Shown here: positions 28,061-38,492 of the stretch, piece after piece
How the letters are laid out: every line of letters begins with the position of its first letter
How positions within the stretch are numbered: the first letter of the stretch is position 1
Assembly: GCA_965201045.1 (NCBI GenBank)
Contig: OZ241746.1
Span: 372,001 to 436,000 of the forward strand
Source of the DNA: JAPORK01 sp026710285
GTDB taxonomy: Bacteria > Pseudomonadota > Gammaproteobacteria > Pseudomonadales > Endozoicomonadaceae
Direction of reading: 5' to 3'
DNA length: 64,000 nucleotides
Notes under the pieces: model-generated
What the model saw: only the letters and a program-made list of their open reading frames with translations
What the model was told of the DNA's origin: nothing
The model's database searches: none
Translations under genes and position numbers: made by a program

Positions 28061-31000
28061 TGATACATTATTTATCAGATATATAACAATTATTAATAAT
28101 AAAACAGTTGTTTTTTATTTTGTTCTGTTTTTTATAATAGCATTATTTTTTATAGAGCAAATCGGTTTTGCAATAATAAATTTACCCGGATCGGATCACA
28201 CAATAAAAAAAACTGATTTTGTCTATTTTACTTCACAAAAGAAAAATCATAAACAGAAAGTTTCTAAGGGAGATGATAGTAGTACAGAAATTTGGTCTAA
28301 TGCTTTTAATTTTCAAAAATCATGGGGAACAACAGTAGATCCACGCACAGGCACGCTAATAGTTCACTTTAAGGTAGGTAGCCTGTTGAGTAATATAGGG
28401 CATGGTCCGGATATCAACTTGCAAATTAATTATAACAGTAATGCTTTTGCTGATCCTGATAAAGTAGGCAGAGGGTGGAGCTGGAACCTGACACATTTCG
28501 ATCTCATTACTAATCAACTAACCACAGCAAATGGGCAAATCTTTTGGTTGCACCAAACGGTAAAAGGTCATTGGAATCCACTTTACCATAAGTTACATGA
28601 TATTAAAATTGATGGAGATAAAAACAGATATTTCACGATTACTTATGCCAATGGTTTAAGAGAAATATTATCACACGATGGTTATGAGACCCGGTTAGAA
28701 CAGCAAAACGGCTGGGGCGTTAACTTTATTTATCACCGGGGAACACACTTATTACAATCAGTTGTTGATGATGAAGGAAATAGAATAACCATTAACAGGC
28801 ATCAGGGATATCTGGATATTATCAGCCACAAAAGTGATGGACAACCAGCAATAATACGTATTGAAAATCATAATAGTAAGCCTGATAAGATGACATTTCT
28901 TTTAGCTTCTGAGTCTGTAAGTCCTTCCATTCATTTAAATTACAAAGGTCCTTTATTAACTCGTGTTATATATCCTACCGGACTGGAAAAAACATTTGTG
29001 TTTAATTGTGATGATGCCATGAAATTCCCTTCTTTATTATTAAGCCGTTTTCACTCTTTGTGTGTTGTTGTAGCCGAAGAAACCATCCCGGGTGCAGGGC
29101 AACCTGCCATGAAAACGCATTACCTCTATTCTGGTGCTAATATAAACGGTCATAATTATCTTGGATTTAACTCCGGACTAACTACGACAACCGGCAATAT
29201 AAAAGATACTTTGTTTGATGCGCCCGTTGATTATTCATATCGAACGATTAAAGACAATGGATTGTTCAAAGAAATACAGACTTATAATAAATATCATCTG
29301 TTAATTGATACCAAACTGGTGAGTGACCATACAGGAAAGACGCTGTCAGAAACTGAAAATTTTTTTTGTAATACAGAAATATCTGATGGTTGTTCACAAA
29401 CAAGTTTTACAAACCTCCCAATTACTTATAGCTTACCACTAAAAACAATTAATCGGAGTTGGGGGGCTTCTTCCGGACCACCAGCTGTTTCTGTTACTAC
29501 TAAAACATATGATCATTCAGGAAGAATTATACGCAGTACTGATGCTTATGGTCGTATGACACTTATGAAGTATTGTCCTGTCAAAGGTGATTCTGCCTGT
29601 CCTGCTGTATCTGCTAGCTGGCCTTTTAGCATATTACCAGAATCAGTTACACTTTATCCTGCTCCCGCTTCATCTTCTGTAAATATATCGTCATTGCCTT
29701 TTAGTTCCACCTATAATTTTTATCGTAAACAACATAATTTGCATGGTAGTAAATATATACTCACACTAGACCATCAGATTTATAAGGCAGGTTATCAACG
29801 TATAATACTGAAGCGCCAATATTATAAAGACCGGAGTAATACACTGGCTTACGGTTTGCTGAAACAAATTGTTAAAGTTAATACAACCACTACTTCATCA
29901 CATGCCGTTATTCATAACTATAGATATACTCAAGATGCAAAGAATCATAACCGAACCACTTATATCAGTATCGAATTAAGCCCGGGAAAGTGGCAAAAAC
30001 TTCCTTCTGTAGTTACCAGCATGTTTACTAATCAGATAGTTGAACGTACCGGTAAAGGAGAACAAAATAAAAGGCTATATCATTATGATGAATTTGGACG
30101 TATTGTTCAGACTGATTTAGAAGCAGGAACTCCCTTTGCTGTAACATTACGCTATCAGTATATGCTTGTCCCCGGGCATAACCAGGTAATTGTGACTGCT
30201 GTTAACGGATTACAGAAAAAAATTGTTTTTGATAATGCAGGACGTGAGCTGATGAATTTTAATGAGATGATATCAGCTTCAGGAAAAGCTATTCCTGGTC
30301 ACTGGCAGCTGAAAAGATCTTTTCGTTATGATAGATACGGTCGTGTAATTGAACAAAAATCTTATATAAGAGATATTGCTGATAAAGTACACATACTAAA
30401 AACAACAAAAGATTATGACGATATGGGACGTGTCAGCCATGTTTATCTTCCTGATAAGCGTATTATTTTCCTGTTGTATGATATACCTGATCATTGTATG
30501 GTTAGCTATCAGCAGAGTAGCCAGGGTGAGCGCTCTCCTGTCCGTATTGTACAGAATAATTTACTTGATAAACCGATAAAAAAACGTATTATTCCTGCTT
30601 CTTCAGCACCACTCCCTCCAATAGAATTGTTATGTGGTTTTAAAGAGATGGCAGTAAATACAGCTAAAACAGAAGTTACCACATATGATGGCTGGGGACA
30701 TCCTGTTATGCTAAAAGACAGTATGGGACGCATTGTACGTACACACTATGATGCATTGGCACATCCCGATGATATTACAGATCCTGTTGGAAACCATACA
30801 CATCTGGTTTATAATTCTACCGGTCAGGTGACTGAACGTTGGGCATTGCCGGTGAGTGGGGGACGTTATCTTTTATCATCAGCAAGTTATAATAATGCAG
30901 GTCAGTTGATGTATAAAGCAGGTGAAGATGGAAAAAAAATAACATTTACTTATACAGAAACAGGCAAACCTGCTACAGAAGTTACATCGGACGGACATCT

Positions 31001-33524
31001 GTTTTCATGGCGATATAATCAAATTGGATTGCCTGTTGCAAAATATATTGATGGAAAAATAGCGTTACAAACTGACTATGATCATATTACAACCAAACCA
31101 ATAAAAAAACATGACATGACCGGAATAACCACATGGAAGTATACTATTGATGGTTTAGCAGAACAGGAAGTTCACAGTGGAGAAAACGGTTATCCTGATT
31201 ATAAACTGTCATGGAATTATAACAGTGACCGACATATTGCCAGCAGCAGTGACATTCAGGGTGGTATGACATATATGAGATATGATGAACTTGGGCGTCT
31301 TGCTATTTTGTCTTATCAACCTGAAAATGGAAATATTCAGGTACTATGTACAACCACTTATGATGCTTTTTCACGTATTAATACAATTCATTATGGCAGT
31401 GGTATGCGGCGGATGATTCGCTATGATAACTGGAGTCATCAGCTTCAGGTAACTGATACCATTGCTGATCAGGTATTATCACGTTGGCAGTTCGGTTATA
31501 ATGCAAATGATAATATTATTATGTTACATCAGCAGACAGAAAATCATCAAGAAGCAGTCTTAAATTATCAGTATGATCAGCTTGATAATTTAATCAGTAT
31601 GCAGTGTAATGGTTCTGTAAATCTTCCATTGTGTCCAAGAGATACTTCTTTTATTGGGTCAGGATTGAGTCAGGCACCGGTTATTACAAGTCAGAGTTAT
31701 AGGTTTACACCTTTGAACCGATTATTACAGGTAAAAGAAATATTACAAAATACTGTTATACAGAAGACTTTAAATAAAGTAGTCACCTACCATTATAATA
31801 ATCTGAAAACACCTTTGCGTTTACAGCAAACAGACACACAATGGAATCAGCAAGTACCCACTATAAGGCATATAGCTTATGATCACAAAGGTAATATGAC
31901 CATTGATGGAGAAGGTAACCGCATAACCTACAATATTTTTAATCAAATTACCCGTGTTATCAAAATAAATGGAGAACAGAGCCATTATAGCTATGATGAC
32001 AGTGGTCTGAAAAGATTAGAAAAGAGTGTTTCCGGACAGCGTTATCTTTTTTATAATGGAAATAAGCTGATCAATGAAAAGATAATTAGTTCGGTCAATG
32101 AAAGCCACATTATTGGTTATCATGGAGTAGCCAGAACGATTGATGGTATTATCCACGATTATGCAGAACTCAATTATAAGAACGATATTGTTGGAATATT
32201 AACAAAAACGACGGACAGCAATCATCCATATCAGTTAACTCAACATAATATTTATAGTCCTTATGGTATGGTTTGGCACAGTCAGGCAAACCTTCTTACA
32301 CTACCATGCAGAAATTTATTTGGTTTTGATGGTGAACGTACTGATCCTGTTACCGGATGGCAATTTTTGGGTATGGGTGAGCGCACCTATAATCCACAAC
32401 AGCGCTATTTTGTTAGTGAAGATCCTGTTGGTGATGGATATGCTTTTGCCAGTAATAATCCTATTATGAAAACAGATCCTTCAGGTAATGTATCTGAATC
32501 AGTCAAAAAAATATTTAAGTTGCTTAGAGATATAGGTACACTTGGATTGGGTGCTATCCCTGTAAAAGGAACAATAATAGCCGGTGCATTGATTGTGTTC
32601 GGATTAAGTACATTGTCGCTGCTTGTTACCATAGCAAGCTATGGGCATCCTTGGTGTGCCGTATTGGCTGGCACAGGTTTAGGGCTCCTTGGCTTAATAC
32701 CTGTTGCTTCTTCCGCTGAACCTTCTAATACAGGATTGAATATTGCAGCAGCTGTTATAGGTGTTATTCAGTTAGCTGCCACTATTACCTCTGCAGCATT
32801 TATCGTACCAAAAATCTATAGTTGCTTATCTTCTTGCTTATGCTCCGCAGAACAAGTTGCAGATGAAGTATCTGCTTCGGTACACTCTTTTGACAGCAGC
32901 AGTATAGAAAATATTGCGCATGATCTTGCACCCGAAAATAATATTGAAATGCAGGAAATGACCCAGACAGATGCGCAATTAGATGTATTTGAAAGACGAA
33001 TATATCTTCGTTTTCAACATTTGATATCCAGAAGAGGTGATGGTTTGTATCTCAATATTCCAAATGAAGTGACTATAGTAGCGACACAATCTTTTTTTGA
33101 TTCAATTGCACCTGTTGAAGAGAGTAATATAGGAACGGCACTTGCTGCGTCTTATCATAGTGGCAGACCGTTAAGTTTAACAAAATTACAAGTGTTTATA
33201 AATGTGCAAAAAGAGTTTGCTATTTCCACTCTTGAATACAGAGCCGCTTTCAGAGATTTAATGAATTCTATGGAGATATTTGGTATCAATGCAGGAAATA
33301 GTAATTTCAATGCCAGTGATCTGTTTTCTTCAACAGAAAATGGTGCAACAATTTTTGTAGGTACAAAAAACATAAGCCTTATAGTTGCAACAGCAAATAA
33401 ATTTACTTCATATATGACTAATGGTCTTTTAGACTTTAACTCATCTGATTACAATATAGTAATGAACTGTTTTTATAATGACAATGGTCGTTTACTTGTT
33501 CATGAATATTATCATGTGAGATAA
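28056..33524 (+). CDS. Secreted RHS/YD-repeat protein, copy 5
   Basis: A 1,822-residue paralogue. Its ATG at 28056 follows AAAGAAAAA, a poor ribosome binding site, and lies within the relic of another copy. A hydrophobic segment spans residues 17-38 (VVFYFVLFFIIALFFI). WSNAFNFQKSWG begins near residue 80. YD repeats run to about 1400. The RHS core is GFDGERTDPVTGWQFLGMG, with DPVG at about 1456 and DPSG at about 1474. The hydrophobic segments include TGLNIAAAVIG. The terminal domain keeps KLQVFINVQKEF, LEYRAAF and the ending HEYYHVR. It is the last copy; the next gene is on the other strand 71 bp away, so no immunity gene follows. Confidence 0.85.
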   Translation: MNDTLFIRYITIINNKTVVFYFVLFFIIALFFIEQIGFAIINLPGSDHTIKKTDFVYFTSQKKNHKQKVSKGDDSSTEIWSNAFNFQKSWGTTVDPRTGTLIVHFKVGSLLSNIGHGPDINLQINYNSNAFADPDKVGRGWSWNLTHFDLITNQLTTANGQIFWLHQTVKGHWNPLYHKLHDIKIDGDKNRYFTITYANGLREILSHDGYETRLEQQNGWGVNFIYHRGTHLLQSVVDDEGNRITINRHQGYLDIISHKSDGQPAIIRIENHNSKPDKMTFLLASESVSPSIHLNYKGPLLTRVIYPTGLEKTFVFNCDDAMKFPSLLLSRFHSLCVVVAEETIPGAGQPAMKTHYLYSGANINGHNYLGFNSGLTTTTGNIKDTLFDAPVDYSYRTIKDNGLFKEIQTYNKYHLLIDTKLVSDHTGKTLSETENFFCNTEISDGCSQTSFTNLPITYSLPLKTINRSWGASSGPPAVSVTTKTYDHSGRIIRSTDAYGRMTLMKYCPVKGDSACPAVSASWPFSILPESVTLYPAPASSSVNISSLPFSSTYNFYRKQHNLHGSKYILTLDHQIYKAGYQRIILKRQYYKDRSNTLAYGLLKQIVKVNTTTTSSHAVIHNYRYTQDAKNHNRTTYISIELSPGKWQKLPSVVTSMFTNQIVERTGKGEQNKRLYHYDEFGRIVQTDLEAGTPFAVTLRYQYMLVPGHNQVIVTAVNGLQKKIVFDNAGRELMNFNEMISASGKAIPGHWQLKRSFRYDRYGRVIEQKSYIRDIADKVHILKTTKDYDDMGRVSHVYLPDKRIIFLLYDIPDHCMVSYQQSSQGERSPVRIVQNNLLDKPIKKRIIPASSAPLPPIELLCGFKEMAVNTAKTEVTTYDGWGHPVMLKDSMGRIVRTHYDALAHPDDITDPVGNHTHLVYNSTGQVTERWALPVSGGRYLLSSASYNNAGQLMYKAGEDGKKITFTYTETGKPATEVTSDGHLFSWRYNQIGLPVAKYIDGKIALQTDYDHITTKPIKKHDMTGITTWKYTIDGLAEQEVHSGENGYPDYKLSWNYNSDRHIASSSDIQGGMTYMRYDELGRLAILSYQPENGNIQVLCTTTYDAFSRINTIHYGSGMRRMIRYDNWSHQLQVTDTIADQVLSRWQFGYNANDNIIMLHQQTENHQEAVLNYQYDQLDNLISMQCNGSVNLPLCPRDTSFIGSGLSQAPVITSQSYRFTPLNRLLQVKEILQNTVIQKTLNKVVTYHYNNLKTPLRLQQTDTQWNQQVPTIRHIAYDHKGNMTIDGEGNRITYNIFNQITRVIKINGEQSHYSYDDSGLKRLEKSVSGQRYLFYNGNKLINEKIISSVNESHIIGYHGVARTIDGIIHDYAELNYKNDIVGILTKTTDSNHPYQLTQHNIYSPYGMVWHSQANLLTLPCRNLFGFDGERTDPVTGWQFLGMGERTYNPQQRYFVSEDPVGDGYAFASNNPIMKTDPSGNVSESVKKIFKLLRDIGTLGLGAIPVKGTIIAGALIVFGLSTLSLLVTIASYGHPWCAVLAGTGLGLLGLIPVASSAEPSNTGLNIAAAVIGVIQLAATITSAAFIVPKIYSCLSSCLCSAEQVADEVSASVHSFDSSSIENIAHDLAPENNIEMQEMTQTDAQLDVFERRIYLRFQHLISRRGDGLYLNIPNEVTIVATQSFFDSIAPVEESNIGTALAASYHSGRPLSLTKLQVFINVQKEFAISTLEYRAAFRDLMNSMEIFGINAGNSNFNASDLFSSTENGATIFVGTKNISLIVATANKFTSYMTNGLLDFNSSDYNIVMNCFYNDNGRLLVHEYYHVR

Positions 33525-33595
33525 ATCTCTGCTGCATAAAGTAAATTATTACTCTTTTTAAAAAAAGCTTAAACAAATGGAAAAGTAGTATTTAT

Positions 33596-34507
33596 TTATA
33601 CATGAGCATCCGTTTGCTTGCGTATAACCCCGAATATATGTGCCTGAGCAAGCAAGATACCAATAAGCATTATCGTACAACCTGCTATCCCGATTGTACT
33701 CATGTCTTCATGCAAGTATAACCAGCCTGCTAATGCTGCAAATATAGCTTCAAGGCTTAAAATCATTGCTGTATAAATAGCCGGTGTTTTGCGTTGGGCA
33801 ATAACCTGAAGTGTAAATGCAACACCGCAGGACATAATACCTGTATAAAGCAGTGGATGAGTGGTAGCTTTTATGTTGTCTAAATTGATTGTTTCAAACA
33901 GAAGAGTCGTAATCATACAAAAAACAGTGCAGGAAATAAATTGTATCAAGGATAAAGCAAAAGGATTTGCAGCAGGTGCTTTACGGTCTAAAAGCATAAG
34001 TTGTACTGCCCAGAAAAAAGCACTGCATAATTCTAATAAATCGCCTCTGTTGTACTCAGCTGAATCCGCTGGTTTTGTCAGCATATAAAGTCCGATAATC
34101 ACCAGGGCTGCACCTGCTAAAACATTAATACGGGGGCGCTCACCCAGGAATATTGCCATGACCGGTACAAAAGCAATACCAACTTCGGTAATGAATCCCG
34201 CATTACCTGCTGTTGTGTATTTTAATCCTGCCTGTTGCAGAATGCTGGCGATAAATAAAAAAAAGCCGATAAAAGTGCCATTAACAATAGTTTCCCGGGG
34301 AAAAAATTTGCTGAGTGGAGTTTTTGTCAGCAAAGCAATTGCTATTAAAACAATGCCAACTGCAACTCCCCCTAAAAAATAACGAATAGTACAAAAAAGA
34401 AATGGTCCAAGTGTAGCTGCTCCCTGCTGCTGAAATATAAATCCAATTCCCCATATAAACGCAGTTATAAATAAAAACATGTTATATTTTAATATAATTT
34501 GTTTCAT
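33596..34507 (-). CDS. EamA/DMT-family transporter
   Basis: A 303-residue integral inner-membrane protein with about ten hydrophobic helices in two EamA (DUF6) halves, the usual size for drug/metabolite transporter superfamily exporters. Typical features are the N-terminal FITAFIWGIGFIFQQ, the YFLGGV stretch in helix 2, and the second-half start GDLLELCSAFFWAVQLML. Family members move amino acids, nucleobases or similar metabolites; this substrate cannot be told. It runs convergently with RHS copy 5 and is followed by only 71 bp. The start is the ATG complementary to 34505-34507. Confidence 0.85.
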   Translation of the reverse strand: MKQIILKYNMFLFITAFIWGIGFIFQQQGAATLGPFLFCTIRYFLGGVAVGIVLIAIALLTKTPLSKFFPRETIVNGTFIGFFLFIASILQQAGLKYTTAGNAGFITEVGIAFVPVMAIFLGERPRINVLAGAALVIIGLYMLTKPADSAEYNRGDLLELCSAFFWAVQLMLLDRKAPAANPFALSLIQFISCTVFCMITTLLFETINLDNIKATTHPLLYTGIMSCGVAFTLQVIAQRKTPAIYTAMILSLEAIFAALAGWLYLHEDMSTIGIAGCTIMLIGILLAQAHIFGVIRKQTDAHV

Positions 34508-34630
34508 CTAAAATCCTATCATTATAGAATATAATTTTTTTATTAAACGTTATTGATGTCATGATAATTACTATGTTATTATTAACAGCATAAATAATAA
34601 ACTAATTTATCAGGCTTGCTGTAAAAAATT

Positions 34631-34790
34631 ATCTCTCAGCTTCCTCTTAATCATACTTTTTAGACACTGACTTTTACTCTGACCAGTTGGTCTCTTGTCG
34701 GGCAGATTAGCCTTTTAACCGCACACCACTGGATGAGCAGACAGAGTGGTATTGAAGTTATGTAATTTTTATGTATAAAAAACAGTTCCT
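34631..34790. repeat. Diverged MITE/IS605-end repeat abutting glnE
   Basis: CTTTTTAGACACTGACTTTTAC at 34658-34679 resembles the right-hand part of the Tn5-like-ended repeats. TGTATAAAAAACAG at 34769-34782 resembles the other end. The following GGAAGTGAGGGTGTCAAT resembles an IS605 right end and overlaps the last codons of glnE. Highly decayed. Confidence 0.5.
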
Positions 34791-37682
34791 TTACGGAAGT
34801 GAGGGTGTCAATAATGGTAAATCATCATTAAGTAAATAGTTCCATGTACTGATTACATAATTACGTTCTTTGATAAACAAATTTTGACCGGCAACATTGT
34901 CCTGATATTGGCGAGCCCGGTTATGACAGACTTGCATAAATACCAAATAACCTGATTGTAAAAAATCCGAGTACTTCTTATCTAATAATTTTTTTTGTGT
35001 GAATTTTTTTAACATACTGATATTGTCTGTTGGTTGTTCAACCAGCGAAGGGTGTTTATTTGCATGCATGAGTGTCAGATATTGTACGATAAATTCTATA
35101 TTTATAATGCCCCCATTGGCATATTTCATATCAAAAATTTGTTTTGTAGATTTATCCAGGACCTTCATTTTATTACGCATTTTCTTAAAAGCTTCCTGTA
35201 GCGGTACAGTATCTCTTTTTTGCTGCAAAACATCGCAGCGTAATTTCTCAAAGGCTGTTTTCAGTTGTTCATTCTTACCTGCAATAACCCGGGCTTTGAT
35301 GAGTGCCTGACACTCCCACAGCCATGCTTCTTTTTTTTGATAACTGGTAAAAGCTTTAAAGGATGAAACCAGCAAGCCTGCATTACCTGAAGGTCTTAAA
35401 CGAACATCAATTTCATAGAGCTTACCTAATGGTGTTTGCATAAATAAACAACCGATCATTTTTTGAGCAAAGCGGTAAAAAAAAGTTTGATTATCTATGC
35501 TGACAGCACCTGATGAATTGTCCTGAATATCGGTATTATGGATAAACACAAGATCAAGATCAGAAGCAGGACCGATTTCCATGCTTCCCAGTTTTCCATA
35601 ACCTAAGACAATAAATGGCTGATCATCTTGTGGTTTACATTTTCCGGGCCATCCATGTCGGCTAACCAGTAAATCCCAGGAAATATTAATAACTTCTCTG
35701 ATAATTACTTCAGCGATAGATGTCATATAGTGGTTGGTTTGCGTTAATGTCATGTAGCCATTTGTCTGGGCAACAGTACATTTAAGTAAGTGTGCAATCT
35801 TAAAGTAACAAAGACTTGCCAGCTTCTCTTCAATCTTTGCAGTACCAAGATGTGCAAGTTGTTTTGACAGCTCCTCCTGTAAACTGTCAACCGGAAGCGG
35901 GTTATACAGGTCTCCCGGATTAAGAAATTCATCAATTAATACAGGATTCCGGGCTATTTTCTGCGTAATCCATAAGCTTTCACTACACAATTTAACTAAA
36001 TGTTGTAAAGCCGGGGGTCTTTCAATTAATAAAACCAGATAGGCAGTTCGACGTAATATTTTTTCTACCACCGGAAGGGATTGTTGCAATGCCTGATCAG
36101 GAGACGATTGCTGATGGCATTCGTGTAGCAGTTTAATCATAAAACGGTTGATTCTTTCTAATGATTTGCGGCTAACGTTTTTTAATATTTTACTGTTGCG
36201 TAGTGATGAAATTTTTTCAAAGGCTACTTCTGCCTGTTTAAAACCTTTGTCGGTTAACAGTGCTATGGCTTCACTGCCGGACATTTTATTTTCCCATAGC
36301 AGAATCCATTCCTCGCTGTTAGCATCCTGATCTGCGGTTTGTATTAAAGAACCGAATAGCTTTTTTACAAAAAACCGGTATTCGTTTATCGTATCGATTA
36401 GTTGCTCTTTATCAGGATAATTCATCCCGCTGGCTAAAATAATCTGTCTCCATTCATCTGTAGGAAGAAGGTGTGTCTGTTGATCGTCTTTTGCCTGAAT
36501 CAGATGCTCAATCCTTCTGAAAAACAGGTAGATTTTCCGTAATTTATCAGTATCGTTTTGAGGAAGAAATTTATACTGAGCTAACTTGTGTAAAGTGACT
36601 AATAGCGATGATTTTTGTAGCTGCTTATTTTTTCCTCCGTAAATAAGCTGAAAACTCTGTGCAATAAATTCAATTTCACGAATGCCTCCCGATCCCCTTT
36701 TTATATCATTATGCATTCCTTTTTTTAGCTCTTTCTGGCGCATTAATGTTTTGATATTACGCAGTGACTCGATGGTGCTGAAATCAAGATAACGGCGATA
36801 TATAAAAGGTTTTAAGCGATTCAGCAATTGTATTCCCTGAGAAATATCACCGGCAACCGGACGTGCTTTAACCAGCGCATAACGTTCCCAGTCACGACCC
36901 TGTGACTGATAATATTGTTCCATTGCATCAAACGACCAGACAAGTATTCCACTGTTTCCATAAGGTCGTAAGCGTGTATCCACCCGATAAACAAATCCAT
37001 CTTTTGTAACATCGTTGAGAATTTTAATGAGTGATTGTCCTGCCTGGTTAAAAAAATGGTGATTATCTGTTTCTGCAGGACCACCTTGTGTTTTTCCTGC
37101 CTGAGGATAACAAAAAATTAAATCTACATCTGAAGAAAAATTGAGCTCATGTCCACCCAATTTTCCCATACCTAACACAACCATTTTTTGTTGTATATTA
37201 TTCTTACTAACAGGGAATCCAAATTTTTTTGTCAGGTGTTGGTATAGCCAGTCCAGTGTTTTATCAATACAACATTCAGCTAATAAAGATAATGCTTTCA
37301 TTGTCTCTTCAATGTCTGCAATATTATTTGCATCTCTCCACAAGATGCGTAACATATTGCTATGCCGAAACAAGCGTAACTTATACATTAAAGTGGTTTT
37401 ATCATTCACTGACTCAAGTGTTGTTGCAAGATCATTATGCAGTTGATTTTCAGCAACAGGTATATCAAGTGAGCCTTGTTTCAGATGATCTATCAACATA
37501 AACGGCCAGCGCAGACAGATATGGGCAGCATAATTGCTTATACTAAACAAACGGGTAAGTTTAGCAAATGTACCTTTACCACTTAAATGACAGATATCTC
37601 CGGTATCTATTTGACTGATAAACTGTTTGAGAAAAAGATCCCGTTGTGTTTTTATATGTTTTAAAATCTGCTTATTTTGCAA
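34791..37682 (-). CDS. glnE: Bifunctional glutamine synthetase adenylyltransferase/deadenylyltransferase
   Basis: A 963-residue GlnE (about 946 in E. coli) that adenylylates and deadenylylates glutamine synthetase in response to PII, tuning nitrogen assimilation in the cytoplasm. Two nucleotidyltransferase domains are visible. The N-terminal one has GKLGGHELNFSSDVDLIF at about residues 172-190, and the C-terminal one has GYGKLGSMEIGPASDLDLVF near 690-710. Each is followed by helical GlnE/HD-like regions (GSGGIREIEFIAQ, NGGIINIEFIVQ). I accept the TTG at 37682 as start because AAGGTG lies about 6 nt upstream and no ATG is near. The last codons run into an IS605-end-like sequence, so the natural C-terminus may have been replaced. 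Confidence 0.93.
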   Translation of the reverse strand: MQNKQILKHIKTQRDLFLKQFISQIDTGDICHLSGKGTFAKLTRLFSISNYAAHICLRWPFMLIDHLKQGSLDIPVAENQLHNDLATTLESVNDKTTLMYKLRLFRHSNMLRILWRDANNIADIEETMKALSLLAECCIDKTLDWLYQHLTKKFGFPVSKNNIQQKMVVLGMGKLGGHELNFSSDVDLIFCYPQAGKTQGGPAETDNHHFFNQAGQSLIKILNDVTKDGFVYRVDTRLRPYGNSGILVWSFDAMEQYYQSQGRDWERYALVKARPVAGDISQGIQLLNRLKPFIYRRYLDFSTIESLRNIKTLMRQKELKKGMHNDIKRGSGGIREIEFIAQSFQLIYGGKNKQLQKSSLLVTLHKLAQYKFLPQNDTDKLRKIYLFFRRIEHLIQAKDDQQTHLLPTDEWRQIILASGMNYPDKEQLIDTINEYRFFVKKLFGSLIQTADQDANSEEWILLWENKMSGSEAIALLTDKGFKQAEVAFEKISSLRNSKILKNVSRKSLERINRFMIKLLHECHQQSSPDQALQQSLPVVEKILRRTAYLVLLIERPPALQHLVKLCSESLWITQKIARNPVLIDEFLNPGDLYNPLPVDSLQEELSKQLAHLGTAKIEEKLASLCYFKIAHLLKCTVAQTNGYMTLTQTNHYMTSIAEVIIREVINISWDLLVSRHGWPGKCKPQDDQPFIVLGYGKLGSMEIGPASDLDLVFIHNTDIQDNSSGAVSIDNQTFFYRFAQKMIGCLFMQTPLGKLYEIDVRLRPSGNAGLLVSSFKAFTSYQKKEAWLWECQALIKARVIAGKNEQLKTAFEKLRCDVLQQKRDTVPLQEAFKKMRNKMKVLDKSTKQIFDMKYANGGIINIEFIVQYLTLMHANKHPSLVEQPTDNISMLKKFTQKKLLDKKYSDFLQSGYLVFMQVCHNRARQYQDNVAGQNLFIKERNYVISTWNYLLNDDLPLLTPSLP

Positions 37683-37806
37683 AAAAACACCTTAATAAAA
37701 TAGTTGTAAAAATTTTTAATCTGTTTTTGTTAGTTATCTTAATTTTTATAGTTAAATATGTTCTCGCATGAGTGCAGGCGGGCTTAAATCTGTCTTACCT
37801 ACACGT

Positions 37807-38430
37807 TTATTCAGAATATTCAAATTTGGGCATTTCCCAGTGAAACCAAACTGACAACATACGTAAAGAAAAACCAGCTAAAAGAGTAATAATAGTCGAA
37901 AGTATAATGTTTAAAGAAGTATGATCTTTTAAAAGAATATATAACCAAGCAGCCATTAGTGAGACACTGGCATACAGTTCTTTGCGAAAGATAAGTGGAA
38001 TTTGATTGCACAGGATATCCCTCAATATACCACCAAAAACACCTGTTATTATTCCGGCTATGCTTGCAATAAGCAAAGGGTGTTTATCATTCAGCGCTTC
38101 CTGAGTACCTATGATCGTAAAAACAATCAGACCCAATGCATCAAGCATAAGAAAAAGCATTCTTAAACGTTGCATATAACGGGCAAAAATATAAACGGTT
38201 AGTAATGCGGCAGCCGTTGTAATAAGAATATAATTTGGATGGGCGACCCAGGTGAGCGGATAATGTCCCAGTAAAATATTACGCATGGAACCACCACCGA
38301 GTGCGGTGCAGCAGCCAATGATAACTACACCAAACAGATCCATACTTCTTCTGCCGGCTGCCAGAGCACCTGTCATTGATTCTGCGGTAATACCTATAAT
38401 ATAGAGAGTACCCAACAGTTCTGTATTCAC
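37807..38430 (-). CDS. TRIC/YicG-family (UPF0126) membrane protein
   Basis: A 207-residue membrane protein with about seven helices and two repeats of the family glycine motif: GGGSMRNILLG near residue 46 and GGILRDILC near residue 134. Bacterial TRIC homologues form trimeric cation channels in the inner membrane; the physiological role is poorly known. The GTG at 38430 is supported by AAGGTG 5 nt upstream. It stands alone between glnE and dapF on the same strand, 124 bp from glnE. Confidence 0.85.
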   Translation of the reverse strand: MNTELLGTLYIIGITAESMTGALAAGRRSMDLFGVVIIGCCTALGGGSMRNILLGHYPLTWVAHPNYILITTAAALLTVYIFARYMQRLRMLFLMLDALGLIVFTIIGTQEALNDKHPLLIASIAGIITGVFGGILRDILCNQIPLIFRKELYASVSLMAAWLYILLKDHTSLNIILSTIITLLAGFSLRMLSVWFHWEMPKFEYSE

Positions 38431-38492
38431 GCAAACACCTTGTTAAAAAGTGACACAATATTTCTCATTCATTTGGTTACTTCCATAATCCG

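Noticed and set aside
34999..35310. 103-residue plus-strand frame inside glnE
   Set aside because: Antisense shadow of the well-conserved glnE frame. The same holds for 37141-37501 and for short antisense frames within the RHS genes, argG and nadC.
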